Origin: Pseudomonas persica
Lineage (GTDB): Bacteria > Pseudomonadota > Gammaproteobacteria > Pseudomonadales > Pseudomonadaceae
Direction: 5' to 3'
NCBI RefSeq assembly: GCF_900291015.1
Contig: NZ_OLKL01000048.1
Coordinates: 1-64,000 of the forward strand
Length of the DNA: 64,000 nucleotides
Below the pieces are notes generated by a model. The model had not been told where the DNA came from and searched no databases. It saw nothing but the letters and a program-made list of their open reading frames with translations. Made by a program: the position numbers and the translations under genes. Each line of letters begins with the position of its first letter. The first letter of the stretch is position 1. Below, piece after piece: positions 43,772-52,335 of this stretch.

Positions 43772-44658
43772 AGCCCCGCCGCCTTGAGCCGGGCGGCATG
43801 TTCGGTGAACAGCCGCACCGGTTCGGCGCCCTTGCCCACCGCGCCAAGCGACTGGTTGACGATATCCAGGTGGTCGAGCGGGTAATCGTCGCCGATCACC
43901 TGTCCCAGGTGCGAACTGAAGCGCCCGACCATGCCGTCGCAATGGCCCTTTTCCTTGACGAAACTGCGCGCGAACAGGCGGCAGAAGTGGCTGCTGCCGT
44001 CGAAGCGGTTGCGCCGCTGGTCGGTCAGGCCGGGCTGCAAGGTGCCGGACCAGGAGTAATAGCGCACGCCATCGACCTCATAGGCCCCTTCCCCGCCCCA
44101 GGTGCCTGGCAGCCCCTGTGGATAAGCCTGGTTGAACAGCGCCACCCCGGCGCTGGTCAACGACTGGTGCGAGGCGTGTACATCCACCGGCAGCGGGTCG
44201 CGGCGCCAGCCGGTTTCCAACCACACCAGCAGCACGGCCAAGCCATGCAGCACAGCTTTGAGGATGCGCCCCTGCGGGGAATCGCCCGGTGCCGTACGCG
44301 CCAGGTAATCGGCCAGTTCCGAGCCATGGTTGGGCCCCGCCACCGACGTGACCGAAGCCACCCGCCCGGGCCGCCTGGCGGCAGCGTAGCGCGCGCTCAG
44401 GGCGCCCTGGCTATGGCCGATGAGGTTGACCTTTTCCGCGCCGGTGCGCTGGCAGATGCCTTCGATGATCGCCAGCAACTGCTCACCGCGCACCTCGCTG
44501 GAATGCAACGGCGAAACCTGCACCGGAAACACCTGCGCCCCGCCTTTGCGCAGGGCCGGCACGATGCCGAACCAGTAGGGATAGAGCACTAACCGGACAA
44601 AACCGAGCATGCCCGGCACCAGCACCAACGGGTATCGCGTGGCCAATTCCTGCTGCAT
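43768..44658 (-). CDS. Triacylglycerol lipase, family I
   Basis: The 296-residue alpha/beta hydrolase matches true lipases of family I. Its catalytic triad candidates are Ser83 in GHSQG, Asp241 in CDGMVG and His263 in DHLDIVNQ, and YPLVLVPGMLGF forms the oxyanion-hole region. The start is uncertain: ATG 44658 begins just before the conserved domain, while ATG 44715 has a better GGGAG site and adds 19 residues without a convincing signal peptide. No lipase foldase gene is next to it. Confidence 0.85.
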   Translation of the reverse strand: MQQELATRYPLVLVPGMLGFVRLVLYPYWFGIVPALRKGGAQVFPVQVSPLHSSEVRGEQLLAIIEGICQRTGAEKVNLIGHSQGALSARYAAARRPGRVASVTSVAGPNHGSELADYLARTAPGDSPQGRILKAVLHGLAVLLVWLETGWRRDPLPVDVHASHQSLTSAGVALFNQAYPQGLPGTWGGEGAYEVDGVRYYSWSGTLQPGLTDQRRNRFDGSSHFCRLFARSFVKEKGHCDGMVGRFSSHLGQVIGDDYPLDHLDIVNQSLGAVGKGAEPVRLFTEHAARLKAAGL

Positions 44659-44780
44659 TGCCCCAGCCCCTTTCCGTGGACGACCGGCCAACACTACAGC
44701 GGCCTTGATGACCATCGCAATCGAACTCCCGGCGCGCGCTGCGGTTCAAAACCACACAGACCTTTGCAAGGAGCAGGACC

Positions 44781-45122
44781 ATGTACAAGCAGACCCTGGC
44801 AATCCTTCTGGCAAGCGCCACCCTCGCCGCCTGCGGCAGCCGCCCGGAAAACCCGGTTGACTACGTCACCTACCGCGACGAGCCGCTGGTCAAGCAGGTG
44901 GAAAAAGGCATGACCATGCAGAAGGTCATCGCCATCGGCGGCAGCCCCTCCAGCGTGATCGACCTGCCCCATGGCGGCACCTGCAACGACTACATCCTCA
45001 ACCGCGACGGCCACCAGCAGCCCTACTACGTGCGCTTCGACGCCACCGGCCATGTCGATGCCAAGGGCTTCAAGACCTGCAAACAACGCGAAGAAGACAG
45101 CGCCGCCGCCCACGGCGCGTAA
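44781..45122 (+). CDS. osmE: OsmE family outer-membrane lipoprotein
   Basis: The 113-residue lipoprotein has a lipobox LAAC with Cys18 as the lipidated residue, then the SmpA/OmlA-like fold seen in OsmE (VEKGMTMQKVIAIGGSPSSV, GTCNDYIL). In E. coli OsmE is induced by osmotic stress and stationary phase; that control is not visible here. AAGGAGCAGG precedes ATG 44781. It is divergent from the lipase. Confidence 0.87.
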   Translation: MYKQTLAILLASATLAACGSRPENPVDYVTYRDEPLVKQVEKGMTMQKVIAIGGSPSSVIDLPHGGTCNDYILNRDGHQQPYYVRFDATGHVDAKGFKTCKQREEDSAAAHGA

Positions 45123-45194
45123 GCCTGACATCCTGGCGCAGGAGAGGAGCACGCGGACGATCTGTCGACCTGTTGCAAGGGCTGTAACCGCAAG

Positions 45195-45313
45195 GGGCTG
45201 CTTTGCAGCCCATTCGCCGGCAAGCCAGCTCCCACGGGAATTGCACAAGCCTTGATGTCAGTAGGGGACCTGTGGGAGCTGGCCTGCCGGCGATTGGGCC
45301 GCAACGCGGCCCC
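45195..45313. repeat. REP variant pair (GCCGGCAAGCCAGC type)
   Basis: Inverted pair with outer dyads GGGGCTGC/GCAGCC and GGGCCGC/GCGGCCC, between the convergent osmE and asmA-like genes, whose stop it nearly touches. Confidence 0.8.
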
Positions 45314-45315
45314 CG

Positions 45316-47382
45316 TCATTTCTTACCTTTCACCACCGCCGGCGCCTTGCCCGCCTTCATCTGCTGCAACAGTGGCGTGCACTGGTTCGGATCATCCCCG
45401 CTGCTAGGCGCAATCAGCGCCAGCAACCCCGCCGCCGGCCCGGCCACCACGCCCAGCGCCACCATCCCCGCCCCACGCAACGCCAGCGGCACCGCCTGCA
45501 CCCCGGCACTGGGCTTGGCGAACGGCCCGCGCACATACAGCGGCGAGCGCAGCGAGAACAGCCGCAGGCCTTTCGATTCCGGGGCAATTTTCAGGTCCAA
45601 CTGCTCAGTGGCGAAATTGGCCGTGCCGTTGATGTAGATGATCGCGTTCTCGGTATCGAAGATGAACAGGCGCGTGGTCGCCAAGCCATCCTTGATGCCC
45701 ACATCGGCTGCTGCGCAGTTGATCTTCACATCTTCATCGCCAAACAGCTTGCCGACCAGGTAGTTGCCCACGTTCAACCCGGCGATCTCCATCAGGCTGC
45801 GGCTGATGGCGCCATCGTTGATCAGCATGCGCAGGTCACCATTGGCCGTGCCCAGCAAGGCGGCCACCGAGTTGCCCCGGCCGGTGATATCGGCATCGCC
45901 ATTCAACTCACCGAAGCTGGTCTGCATCGGCGCAAAGGCGGGGAACAACTGCTTCAGCTTGAAGCCCCGCGCCGTCAGACGGGCCCGTCCCTGCAACGGT
46001 ACATTGCGGCCATCCAGGCGGATCCTGGAAGCCAGGTTGCCGCCAGCCACGCCAAAGCGCAGGGGCTCCAGACGCAACAGGCCGTCTTCCAGGATCACGT
46101 GGGCCGACAGGTCGTTGAACGGCAGTTGCGCGCTGTGCACGATGCGCTTGCCGGCGAAGGTGACGTCGGCGTCCATGGCACGCCAACGCTCGGTGCGGAA
46201 CTCTTCCACCGGCAGCACCTTGCCTGCCGGCTGCTTGCTGGCACCGCCGCGCGCCTTCTGCTCGGCGTTGGAGTCGGCGCCGATCAGCGGCGCCAGGTCC
46301 TTGAACAGCAACTGGTTGGATACCAGGTTGCCGGACAGCTTGGGCCGTGGCTGGCTGGCAACGAAGGCCAGGTCACCGTGGATATCGCTGTCACCGATCT
46401 GGCCGTTGAAGCCCTGATAGTTGAAGGTTGCCCCTTGCGCCGCGTGCAGGTTGGCGCTGAGGTGGCCGTCGGTGGAGTAGGCCGGGGTGTCGGGCAAGGT
46501 CACACCGGTCAACGGGTAGAGGTTGCCCAGGCTGGCTCCGGACAGGCGCAGGCGCAGGTCGAGGGCGCCGAGGTTGCGCGGGTCGGTCAGGGTGCCGGCG
46601 AGCAGCACATGGGTGTCGGCGATGCGCACGTCAGCCTGCAGCGGGAACGGCTGGCTGGCGTCCTGCAGAGCCAGCAGGCCACCGATCTTGCCAGTACCGG
46701 ACACCGGCTGGCCTTTGTAACGGCCCTGGGCCTTGAGCCCGAAGGCGTAGTCCTGCGCGGCACCAGCTTTCTCGGCGCTGGCCTTGCCGACGATGTCGCT
46801 GAACGGGACAGGCTTGCCCAGCGGGTCGATCTGCACCTTCATGCTGGTTTTCAGGGTTTGGTCATCGAAGCTGACACTGCCCTGGTCGAAGCCGATGGCA
46901 CCGATGTCCAGCTGCCATTTGGCAGGCTCTGCGTTTTCATCCTTGGGGCCGAAGTCGAAGGCCCAGTTGGCGCGGCCATCGGCCAGGCGGCTAAGGCTGG
47001 CAGTGGGCCTGGTCAGGTCGATGCGCGGGATGCTGATCTGCTGGAACAGCAGCGGCAGCGGCGCCAGGCGGAACGACACGCGCTCCAGGCCGACCATCTT
47101 CGGCTCCTTGAGCCACTCGGGGTTGCCCAGGGTCAGGTCCTCGGCAGTGAAGTGCGGCCAAGGCACCCAGGCACGCCAGCCCCCCTCTTCAGGTTCGGTG
47201 CGCCAGTCCACGGCAAGGTTGCCATTGATCGCGAAGGGCCGCTGCAGGGCCTCGGAGACTTTCTCGTTGAGCAGAGGTTTGACGCGGTTCCAGTCGAAGG
47301 TGGCGATCACCACCACCAGGATCGCCAGCAGGGTCAGCAGGCTGGTGAAGGTCCAGACGAGGATTCTGGCGGGACGCGTCAT
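45316..47382 (-). CDS. AsmA family protein
   Basis: The 688-residue protein has a single N-terminal membrane helix (ILVWTFTSLLTLLAILVVVIATF), followed by an AsmA N-terminal domain and a long beta-rich periplasmic body. Near the end it has the AsmA C-terminal features GNSVAALLGTANGDLRMLINDGAISR and LFSLRSPLYVRGPF. AsmA-like proteins form beta-groove bridges for phospholipid movement to the outer membrane. ATG 47382 follows CAAGGAGAA, which excludes the 49-residue upstream extension. Confidence 0.87.
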   Translation of the reverse strand: MTRPARILVWTFTSLLTLLAILVVVIATFDWNRVKPLLNEKVSEALQRPFAINGNLAVDWRTEPEEGGWRAWVPWPHFTAEDLTLGNPEWLKEPKMVGLERVSFRLAPLPLLFQQISIPRIDLTRPTASLSRLADGRANWAFDFGPKDENAEPAKWQLDIGAIGFDQGSVSFDDQTLKTSMKVQIDPLGKPVPFSDIVGKASAEKAGAAQDYAFGLKAQGRYKGQPVSGTGKIGGLLALQDASQPFPLQADVRIADTHVLLAGTLTDPRNLGALDLRLRLSGASLGNLYPLTGVTLPDTPAYSTDGHLSANLHAAQGATFNYQGFNGQIGDSDIHGDLAFVASQPRPKLSGNLVSNQLLFKDLAPLIGADSNAEQKARGGASKQPAGKVLPVEEFRTERWRAMDADVTFAGKRIVHSAQLPFNDLSAHVILEDGLLRLEPLRFGVAGGNLASRIRLDGRNVPLQGRARLTARGFKLKQLFPAFAPMQTSFGELNGDADITGRGNSVAALLGTANGDLRMLINDGAISRSLMEIAGLNVGNYLVGKLFGDEDVKINCAAADVGIKDGLATTRLFIFDTENAIIYINGTANFATEQLDLKIAPESKGLRLFSLRSPLYVRGPFAKPSAGVQAVPLALRGAGMVALGVVAGPAAGLLALIAPSSGDDPNQCTPLLQQMKAGKAPAVVKGKK

Positions 47383-47724
47383 TGCGTGATTCTCCTTGCG
47401 GTATGGCGCAGAACAGGCGCAGCGGTGGCACTCAATATCTCGGACTGATGAAAACCCGTGGGGTTTTATCGATGGCGCCATGATAGCGAAGTTTTTCCTG
47501 GCCTTTTGCTCAGCAATTCGTCTCGCCAAGCCGTGCGTGTTACCCGCAAAAAAACAGTATCAAGTTGCCATTATTCGGTCCGTAACGCGCTGCCTAGAGC
47601 AGCTTCCAACCTCTATCAATACGGTCGATTGTTACCATTATCCGTATGAACTTCTCTCTGGCGTTACCCGGCGTAGCATTGGCTCCGTACCCACTTTCCA
47701 GCCCCCGAGAGGAGCACCGAAATC

Positions 47725-48132
47725 ATGAAACGCCATCTGCTGACCCTGACCCTGTCCATCCTGGCTGCCAACGCTTTTGCCCTGCCAGCCGACGAGCAAC
47801 ACCTGACCGCCGAATCGCGTTCCAGCGCTGCGGAAATCGCCCAGCCGCTGAAAACCGTTGCCGAAGGTGGTTCCGATCGCCTGATCGAACGTACCGGCCG
47901 GGTTGCCGAAGGTGGCTCTGATCGCCTGATCGAACGCACTGGCCGGATTGCCGAAGGTGGTTCCGATCGCCTGATCGAACGCACTGGCCGGGTTGCCGAA
48001 GGTGGCTCTGATCGCCTGATCGAACGCACGGGCCGCGTTGCCGAAGGTGGCTCTGATCGCCTGATCGAACGTACCGGCCGCGTTGCCGAAGGTGGCTCCG
48101 ATCGCCTGGTTGAACTCAGCCGTGTGAGCTGA
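47725..48132 (+). CDS. Small secreted protein with six 15-residue tandem repeats
   Basis: The 135-residue protein has a signal peptide (MKRHLLTLTLSILAANAFA), a short linker to residue 44, and then six tandem copies of VAEGGSDRLIERTGR (45-135), the last one diverged (VELSRVS). The 45-bp DNA units are nearly identical, so copy number is likely to vary. Similar Pseudomonas proteins are often named 'phage infection protein', but no function is proven to my knowledge. GAGAGGAG precedes the ATG and a strong terminator follows. The 342-bp gap upstream is AT-rich and holds a small AAAACCC/GGGTTTT dyad near 47450 but no clear gene. Confidence 0.85.
   Translation: MKRHLLTLTLSILAANAFALPADEQHLTAESRSSAAEIAQPLKTVAEGGSDRLIERTGRVAEGGSDRLIERTGRIAEGGSDRLIERTGRVAEGGSDRLIERTGRVAEGGSDRLIERTGRVAEGGSDRLVELSRVS
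47857..48129 (+). repeat. 45-bp tandem repeat, six units
   Basis: In-frame units of 45 bp beginning GTTGCCGAAGGTGG, differing at a few third-codon positions (GGTTCC or GGCTCT; GTACCGGCCG or GCACTGGCCG). Confidence 0.92.
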
Positions 48133-48183
48133 TCGCCATGCCCGAAAAGAGCAACCTTTGCCACAACGCCTGCTCCCCTCCAG

Positions 48184-48214
48184 GCCCGGTCCATTGACCG
48201 GGCTTTGTTTTTTT
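48184..48214 (+). terminator. Rho-independent terminator of the repeat-protein gene
   Basis: Perfect 8-bp stem GCCCGGTC-CATT-GACCGGGC followed by TTTGTTTTTTT. Confidence 0.9.
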
Positions 48215-48254
48215 AACTAGAGTGCCCAGCCTTACCGTCACAGAAGCCCGCACC

Positions 48255-48887
48255 ATGCTGCCGCGCGCCGAACAGAAGCTACAGACCCGCCAGGCCCTGC
48301 TCGATGCCGCCTGCCAGCTCATGGAGAGTGGCCGTGGTTTCGGCAGTATCAGCCTGCGCGAAGTGGCAAAGACGGCCGGCATCGTACCCACCGGCTTTTA
48401 CCGGCATTTTTCCGACATGGACGCCCTGGGCCTGGCCCTGGTGGCCGAAATCGACACCACCTTCCGCCAGACTATCCGCCTGGTGCGCCACAATGAATTC
48501 GAACTGGGCGGCATCACCGACGCCTCGGTGCGCATCTTCCTCGACGTGGTCGCCGCCCACCGCGCGCAGTTCCTGTTTCTCGCCCGTGAGCAGTACGGCG
48601 GTTCGCAGGCCGTACGCCAGGCCATTGCCCGCCTGCGCCAGGACATCAGCGACGACCTGGCCACCGACCTGGCGCGGATGAAGCGCTGGCAGCATCTGGA
48701 CAGCGCGGCCCTGACGGTGATGGCCGACCTGGTGGTGAAGACCGTGTTCGCCACCCTGCCCGAGCTTATCGACAGCCCCGAGGCGGGTTATCCACAGGCG
48801 CTGACGCCGCAGGAAAAGATCACCCAGCAGTTGCGCTTCATCTTCGTCGGGGCGCGGCATTGGCAGGGGCTTGGCAACCCGAGCTGA
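48255..48887 (+). CDS. desT: TetR-family repressor, DesT-like
   Basis: The 210-residue TetR protein has an N-terminal helix-turn-helix (LREVAKTAGIVPTGFYRHFSDMD) and a ligand domain with LAREQYGGS and VKTVFATLPELID. From memory these closely match DesT of P. aeruginosa, which senses the saturated/unsaturated acyl-CoA balance and represses desCB and fabAB. ATG 48255 starts at the conserved MLPRAEQK; GTG 48222 is an in-frame alternative. No desaturase gene lies beside it, so its targets must be elsewhere. Confidence 0.78.
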   Translation: MLPRAEQKLQTRQALLDAACQLMESGRGFGSISLREVAKTAGIVPTGFYRHFSDMDALGLALVAEIDTTFRQTIRLVRHNEFELGGITDASVRIFLDVVAAHRAQFLFLAREQYGGSQAVRQAIARLRQDISDDLATDLARMKRWQHLDSAALTVMADLVVKTVFATLPELIDSPEAGYPQALTPQEKITQQLRFIFVGARHWQGLGNPS

Positions 48888-48901
48888 TCGGTAGCCTGTA
48901 C

Positions 48902-48998
48902 TGGCCTCTTCGCGGGTGAACCCGCTCCCACAGGTACGGCACCGGACCTGAGGGCAGCGCAATACCTGTGGGAGCGGGTTCACCCGCGAAGAGGCCGG
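48902..48998. repeat. REP pair, inverted
   Basis: Full REP pair between desT and the AGE-family gene, extended by GCCTGTACTGGCC / GGCCGGCACAGGC. Confidence 0.85.
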
Positions 48999-49063
48999 CA
49001 CAGGCTACCCACAACCCCAGTTCTGCTACCATGGCGCCCTGCCCGACAGCGACGAGCGCCGAA

Positions 49064-50161
49064 ATGTCCGACCCCCGCCCCACCCTGCCCGAACTGGCCC
49101 GCTTCAACCAGCACTTCGCCGAACGCATCGTGCCGTTGTGGCAAGGCCCGGGCTGGAACGCCGACATGGCCCTGCCCTACGAGGCCCTGGACGCCCAGCA
49201 TCAACCGTTGCCGGTACAGCGCTATCGGGCCATGGCCTGCGCACGCCAGCTCTACCTGTTCAGCAGCCGTATCGGGCAACCCGGCGCAGCCGAGCGCGCC
49301 GCCGCCTTGTTCCGATCACTGCAGAAGCACTTCCACGACGCCGAGCACGGCGGCTGGTTCTACAGCATCGACGCCCAGGGCAAACCGCTGGACCGGCGCA
49401 AGGACCTGTACACCCATGCCTTCATCGTCTTCGCCTGTGCGCACTACTGGGGCAAGGTACGTGACAACCTGGTGGAGTCCACGCTGAACGCCGCGCTGGA
49501 CATCATCGACCAGCAGTTCGCCCGCGACGATGGCCTGTACGAAGCCAGCCTCGGTGAAGACTGGGCCGATCTTGGCAGCGGCCCGCTGCAAAATCCGCAG
49601 ATGCACCTGGCCGAAGCCTTCCTGCAAGTGCTGGCGGTGCGTGACGACGAGCATGCCCGGCAGTCGCTGCTGCAACTGTGCGAGGCGCTGCAGGCGCACT
49701 TCATCGAACCGGCCCACGGCCTGATGCTGGAAAAGCCACGCGGCGTTGTGGATAACTGGTTCGAGCCGGGGCACCAGTTCGAGTGGTTCTACCTGCTGCA
49801 TACCTCCCCGCTGCTGCGTGACACGCCGCTGCATGCGTCCATCGACCGGGCTTTCGGCTACGCCGAACAGTACGGGGTAAAGGATGCCGCGGTGCTGGCG
49901 ATGCTGGATGTGGATGGCCAGGTGCTGGATGCCACCCAGCGCATCTGGGCGCAGGCGGAGTACCTGCGGGCGCTGGTGCTGCGGGCGGGGGGCGAGGCGA
50001 AGCTGGCTGGGCAGTTGCAGGCGCTGGAGGCACGGTTTCTGCGCGACGCGGGCTGGTACGAGTGCCGCGATGGTGAAGGCAATGTCAGCCGGCATGACAT
50101 GCCCTCGACTACGCCCTACCACCTGGCGACTTGCCTGGAAGGTTTGCAGCGCCTGAGCTGA
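49064..50161 (+). CDS. AGE-family sugar epimerase/isomerase
   Basis: The 365-residue (alpha/alpha)6-barrel protein belongs to the N-acylglucosamine 2-epimerase family, whose members interconvert aldoses and ketoses or epimerise sugars. Family marks are NPQMHLAEAFL, EPGHQFEWFYLL and the late STTPYHL, which hold the usual catalytic His residues. The substrate (mannose/fructose or other) cannot be told from sequence. ATG 49064 is used; ATG 49031 in frame is possible. Confidence 0.85.
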   Translation: MSDPRPTLPELARFNQHFAERIVPLWQGPGWNADMALPYEALDAQHQPLPVQRYRAMACARQLYLFSSRIGQPGAAERAAALFRSLQKHFHDAEHGGWFYSIDAQGKPLDRRKDLYTHAFIVFACAHYWGKVRDNLVESTLNAALDIIDQQFARDDGLYEASLGEDWADLGSGPLQNPQMHLAEAFLQVLAVRDDEHARQSLLQLCEALQAHFIEPAHGLMLEKPRGVVDNWFEPGHQFEWFYLLHTSPLLRDTPLHASIDRAFGYAEQYGVKDAAVLAMLDVDGQVLDATQRIWAQAEYLRALVLRAGGEAKLAGQLQALEARFLRDAGWYECRDGEGNVSRHDMPSTTPYHLATCLEGLQRLS

Positions 50162-50253
50162 CCTCTTCGCGGGTAAACCCGCTCCCACAGGAATGGCGCC
50201 ACCTCTGAAACCGATGCAGTACCTGTGGGAGCGGGTTCACCCGCGAAAAGGCC
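50162..50253. repeat. REP pair, inverted
   Basis: REP pair between the convergent AGE-family and SDR genes. Confidence 0.85.
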
Positions 50254-50259
50254 CTCGGA

Positions 50260-51027
50260 TCAACCCTTGACCGACCGGTCGATCGAGAACCCTGCCCAGT
50301 CCTGGCTCACCGGCATCAGCTCGAGGCTGTTGATGTTGATATGCGCCGGCTGGTTGAGAATCCAGAAGATGGTCTCGGCAATGTCCTGCGGCTGGATCGG
50401 CTCGGCGCCGGCGTAGGTGGCGTCGTACTTGGCCTGGTCACCGCCGAAGCGCACCAGCGAGAACTCGCTCTCACACAGACCAGGCTCGATGTTGCTCACC
50501 CGCACGCCAGTACCCCGCAAATCGCAGCGCAGGCTCAGCGAGAACTGGCCGACGAAGGCCTTGGTGCCGCCGTACACGTTGCTGCCCGGGTACGGGTAGT
50601 TACCCGCTACGGAACCTACGTTGAGGATCGACGCCCCCCGGCCATGGGCGATCAGTCGTGGCAGCAGCAGGCGGGTGGTGTACATCAGGCCTTTGATGTT
50701 GGTGTCGACCATGGTTTCCCAGTCATCCAGGCTGCAGTTCTGCGCCGCGTCCACACCCAGCGCCAGGCCTGCGTTGTTGACCAGGCCGCGCAGCTTGTCG
50801 AAGCCGGTCGGCAGGTTGGCGATGGCCTGCTCCATGGCCTTGCGGTCACGCACGTCGAGCACCAGGCCGTGTACTTCGGTCTTGGCCGACAGCTCGGCGC
50901 ACAGGGCGTCCAGGCGCTCCTTGCGGCGACCAGTGAGCACCAGCTTCCAGCCGGCTTCGGCGAAGCGGCGAGCAGTGGCCTCGCCGAAACCGGAAGTCGC
51001 GCCAGTGATGAATACGGTGGACGTCAT
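50260..51027 (-). CDS. SDR oxidoreductase, YdfG-like
   Basis: The 255-residue classical short-chain dehydrogenase has cofactor motif TGATSGFGEA, NNAG, Ser in NVGSVAG and catalytic YGGTK. Arg residues after the second strand (TGRRKERLD) point to NADP. It most resembles YdfG-type 3-hydroxy acid/serine dehydrogenases. ATG 51027 has GAGGAACAGAGC upstream. Its promoter must lie in the DnaA-box-rich gap. Confidence 0.87.
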   Translation of the reverse strand: MTSTVFITGATSGFGEATARRFAEAGWKLVLTGRRKERLDALCAELSAKTEVHGLVLDVRDRKAMEQAIANLPTGFDKLRGLVNNAGLALGVDAAQNCSLDDWETMVDTNIKGLMYTTRLLLPRLIAHGRGASILNVGSVAGNYPYPGSNVYGGTKAFVGQFSLSLRCDLRGTGVRVSNIEPGLCESEFSLVRFGGDQAKYDATYAGAEPIQPQDIAETIFWILNQPAHININSLELMPVSQDWAGFSIDRSVKG

Positions 51028-51109
51028 GCTCTGTTCCTCGCGGTGGATTGTCATCGGCAGTTTTGCAGCATGCCCGCGCCGGGCGCTGGCAGCAACCCGT
51101 CGAGGGTGC

Positions 51110-51583
51110 TGTTCATTTTTTGTTCATCTGCGGAAAACCCTTGCAGCAGAGGGCTCGGCGCCAGCTATGCGCACGTTATCCACAAGTCTTTCCCCACGGA
51201 TTGGGGGCAACTTGTCCACCGCGCGGAAACCTTTCAGCAGCTTGTGGTCGGTGGATATCTTTTCGGTGATGGCGCAAGGCTTTCAAGCATGCCGCCTGCA
51301 GCGGTCTGTCCAAGGTTTTTTCACAGAGTTATCCACAGGACATGCATCGCTCTGCGCATGCATGCAGGGCTTTGAAAAGCTTGGGAAATCATCCACAAGG
51401 GCGATGTGATCAAAAATTGATCATAGCTCTGCAGGGCTTGCTACCAAAGGGCTTGAGGGATATGCCACCATGTTTTCCACAGGCGGTTCCACATTATCCG
51501 TGGAAAAGATCCGGCCTGTGGAAACAAGGGTCTGGGAGGGGTGGAGGGGTGTATGGGTACAGGTGCGCGACAAGTTGTCCACA
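51110..51583. promoter_or_regulatory. DnaA-box cluster in a 591-bp intergenic region
   Basis: The gap between the SDR gene and livF holds two perfect DnaA boxes TTATCCACA (51176-51184, 51329-51337). One-mismatch boxes are TCATCCACA (51389-51397), TTTTCCACA (51473-51481) and TTGTCCACA (51575-51583). Two-mismatch copies are near 51212, 51499 and 51516, and an AT-rich stretch lies at 51110-51125. This density is far above chance. It suggests a DnaA-titrating or DnaA-reactivating locus (datA/DARS-like) or DnaA control of the SDR gene. No ORF in it looks real. Confidence 0.65.
51407..51423. promoter_or_regulatory. Perfect palindrome, possible operator
   Basis: TGATCAAAAATTGATCA is a perfect 7-bp inverted repeat with a 3-bp A spacer, inside the DnaA-box region. 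The binding protein is unknown. Confidence 0.4.
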
Positions 51584-51590
51584 TTTGGAT

Positions 51591-51609
51591 GGGGCCGCAA
51601 AGCGGCCCC
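51591..51609. terminator. Hairpin after livF
   Basis: Stem GGGGCCGC-AAA-GCGGCCCC lies 10 bp beyond the livF stop. There is no T-run, so it may be a weak terminator or an mRNA-protecting hairpin. Confidence 0.5.
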
Positions 51610-51618
51610 GAATACAAC

Positions 51619-52335
51619 TCAGTGTCCACCAAGATAGGCGTTTCGCACCTCTTCGTTGACCAGCAGCTCCTGCCCGGTCCCGGTCATGCGAATCTGCCCG
51701 TTGACCATCACATACGCCCGGTCCGACAGTTTCAGCGCATGGTTGGCGTTCTGCTCCACCAGGAAAATGGTCATCCCGGTCTTGGCCAGCTCACGCAGGG
51801 TCGAGAAGATCTGCTTGACCACGATCGGCGCCAGCCCCAGCGATGGCTCGTCCAGCAGCAACAGCTTTGGCCGGCTCATCAGCGCGCGGGCAATGGCCAG
51901 CATCTGCTGCTCGCCACCGGACATGGTCATGGCCCGCTGGTTACGCCGCTCTTTCAAGCGCGGAAACAGCTCGTACATGCGCTGCATGTCTTCGTCGGCA
52001 TGTTTGTCGCCGATGGGGATGGTGCCCATCATCAGGTTTTCCTCGACAGTCATGTCGGGGAACACCCGACGCCCTTCCGGCGACTGGGCGATGCCGTTGG
52101 AGGCGATGTAGTGCGACGACTTGCGGGTGATGTCGGTACCGCGGTACACGATATGTCCCGACGCCGCCCGCGGCTGGCCGAAGATCGACATCAGCAGGGT
52201 CGACTTGCCGGCACCGTTGGCGCCGATCAGGCTGACCGTCTCGCCCTCGTTGATGTGCATCGAGACTTTTTTCAGCGCCTGGATCGGGCCGTAGAACACG
52301 TCCAGATCCTTCAGTTCGAGAATGGGTGCACTCAT
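51619..52335 (-). CDS. livF: Branched-chain amino acid ABC transporter, ATPase LivF/BraG
   Basis: The 238-residue ATPase has Walker A GANGAGKST, signature MSGGEQQMLAIARAL and Walker B LLLLDEPSLGLAP. The opening LELKDLDVFYGPIQALKKVS is standard for LivF. It is the last gene of livKHMGF; its ATG overlaps the livG stop by 4 bp. Confidence 0.95.
   Translation of the reverse strand: MSAPILELKDLDVFYGPIQALKKVSMHINEGETVSLIGANGAGKSTLLMSIFGQPRAASGHIVYRGTDITRKSSHYIASNGIAQSPEGRRVFPDMTVEENLMMGTIPIGDKHADEDMQRMYELFPRLKERRNQRAMTMSGGEQQMLAIARALMSRPKLLLLDEPSLGLAPIVVKQIFSTLRELAKTGMTIFLVEQNANHALKLSDRAYVMVNGQIRMTGTGQELLVNEEVRNAYLGGH

Noticed and set aside
51028..51618. Chromosomal replication origin
   Set aside because: DnaA boxes are present, but dnaA, dnaN, gyrB, rpmH or similar origin neighbours are absent; a secondary DnaA-binding locus fits better.
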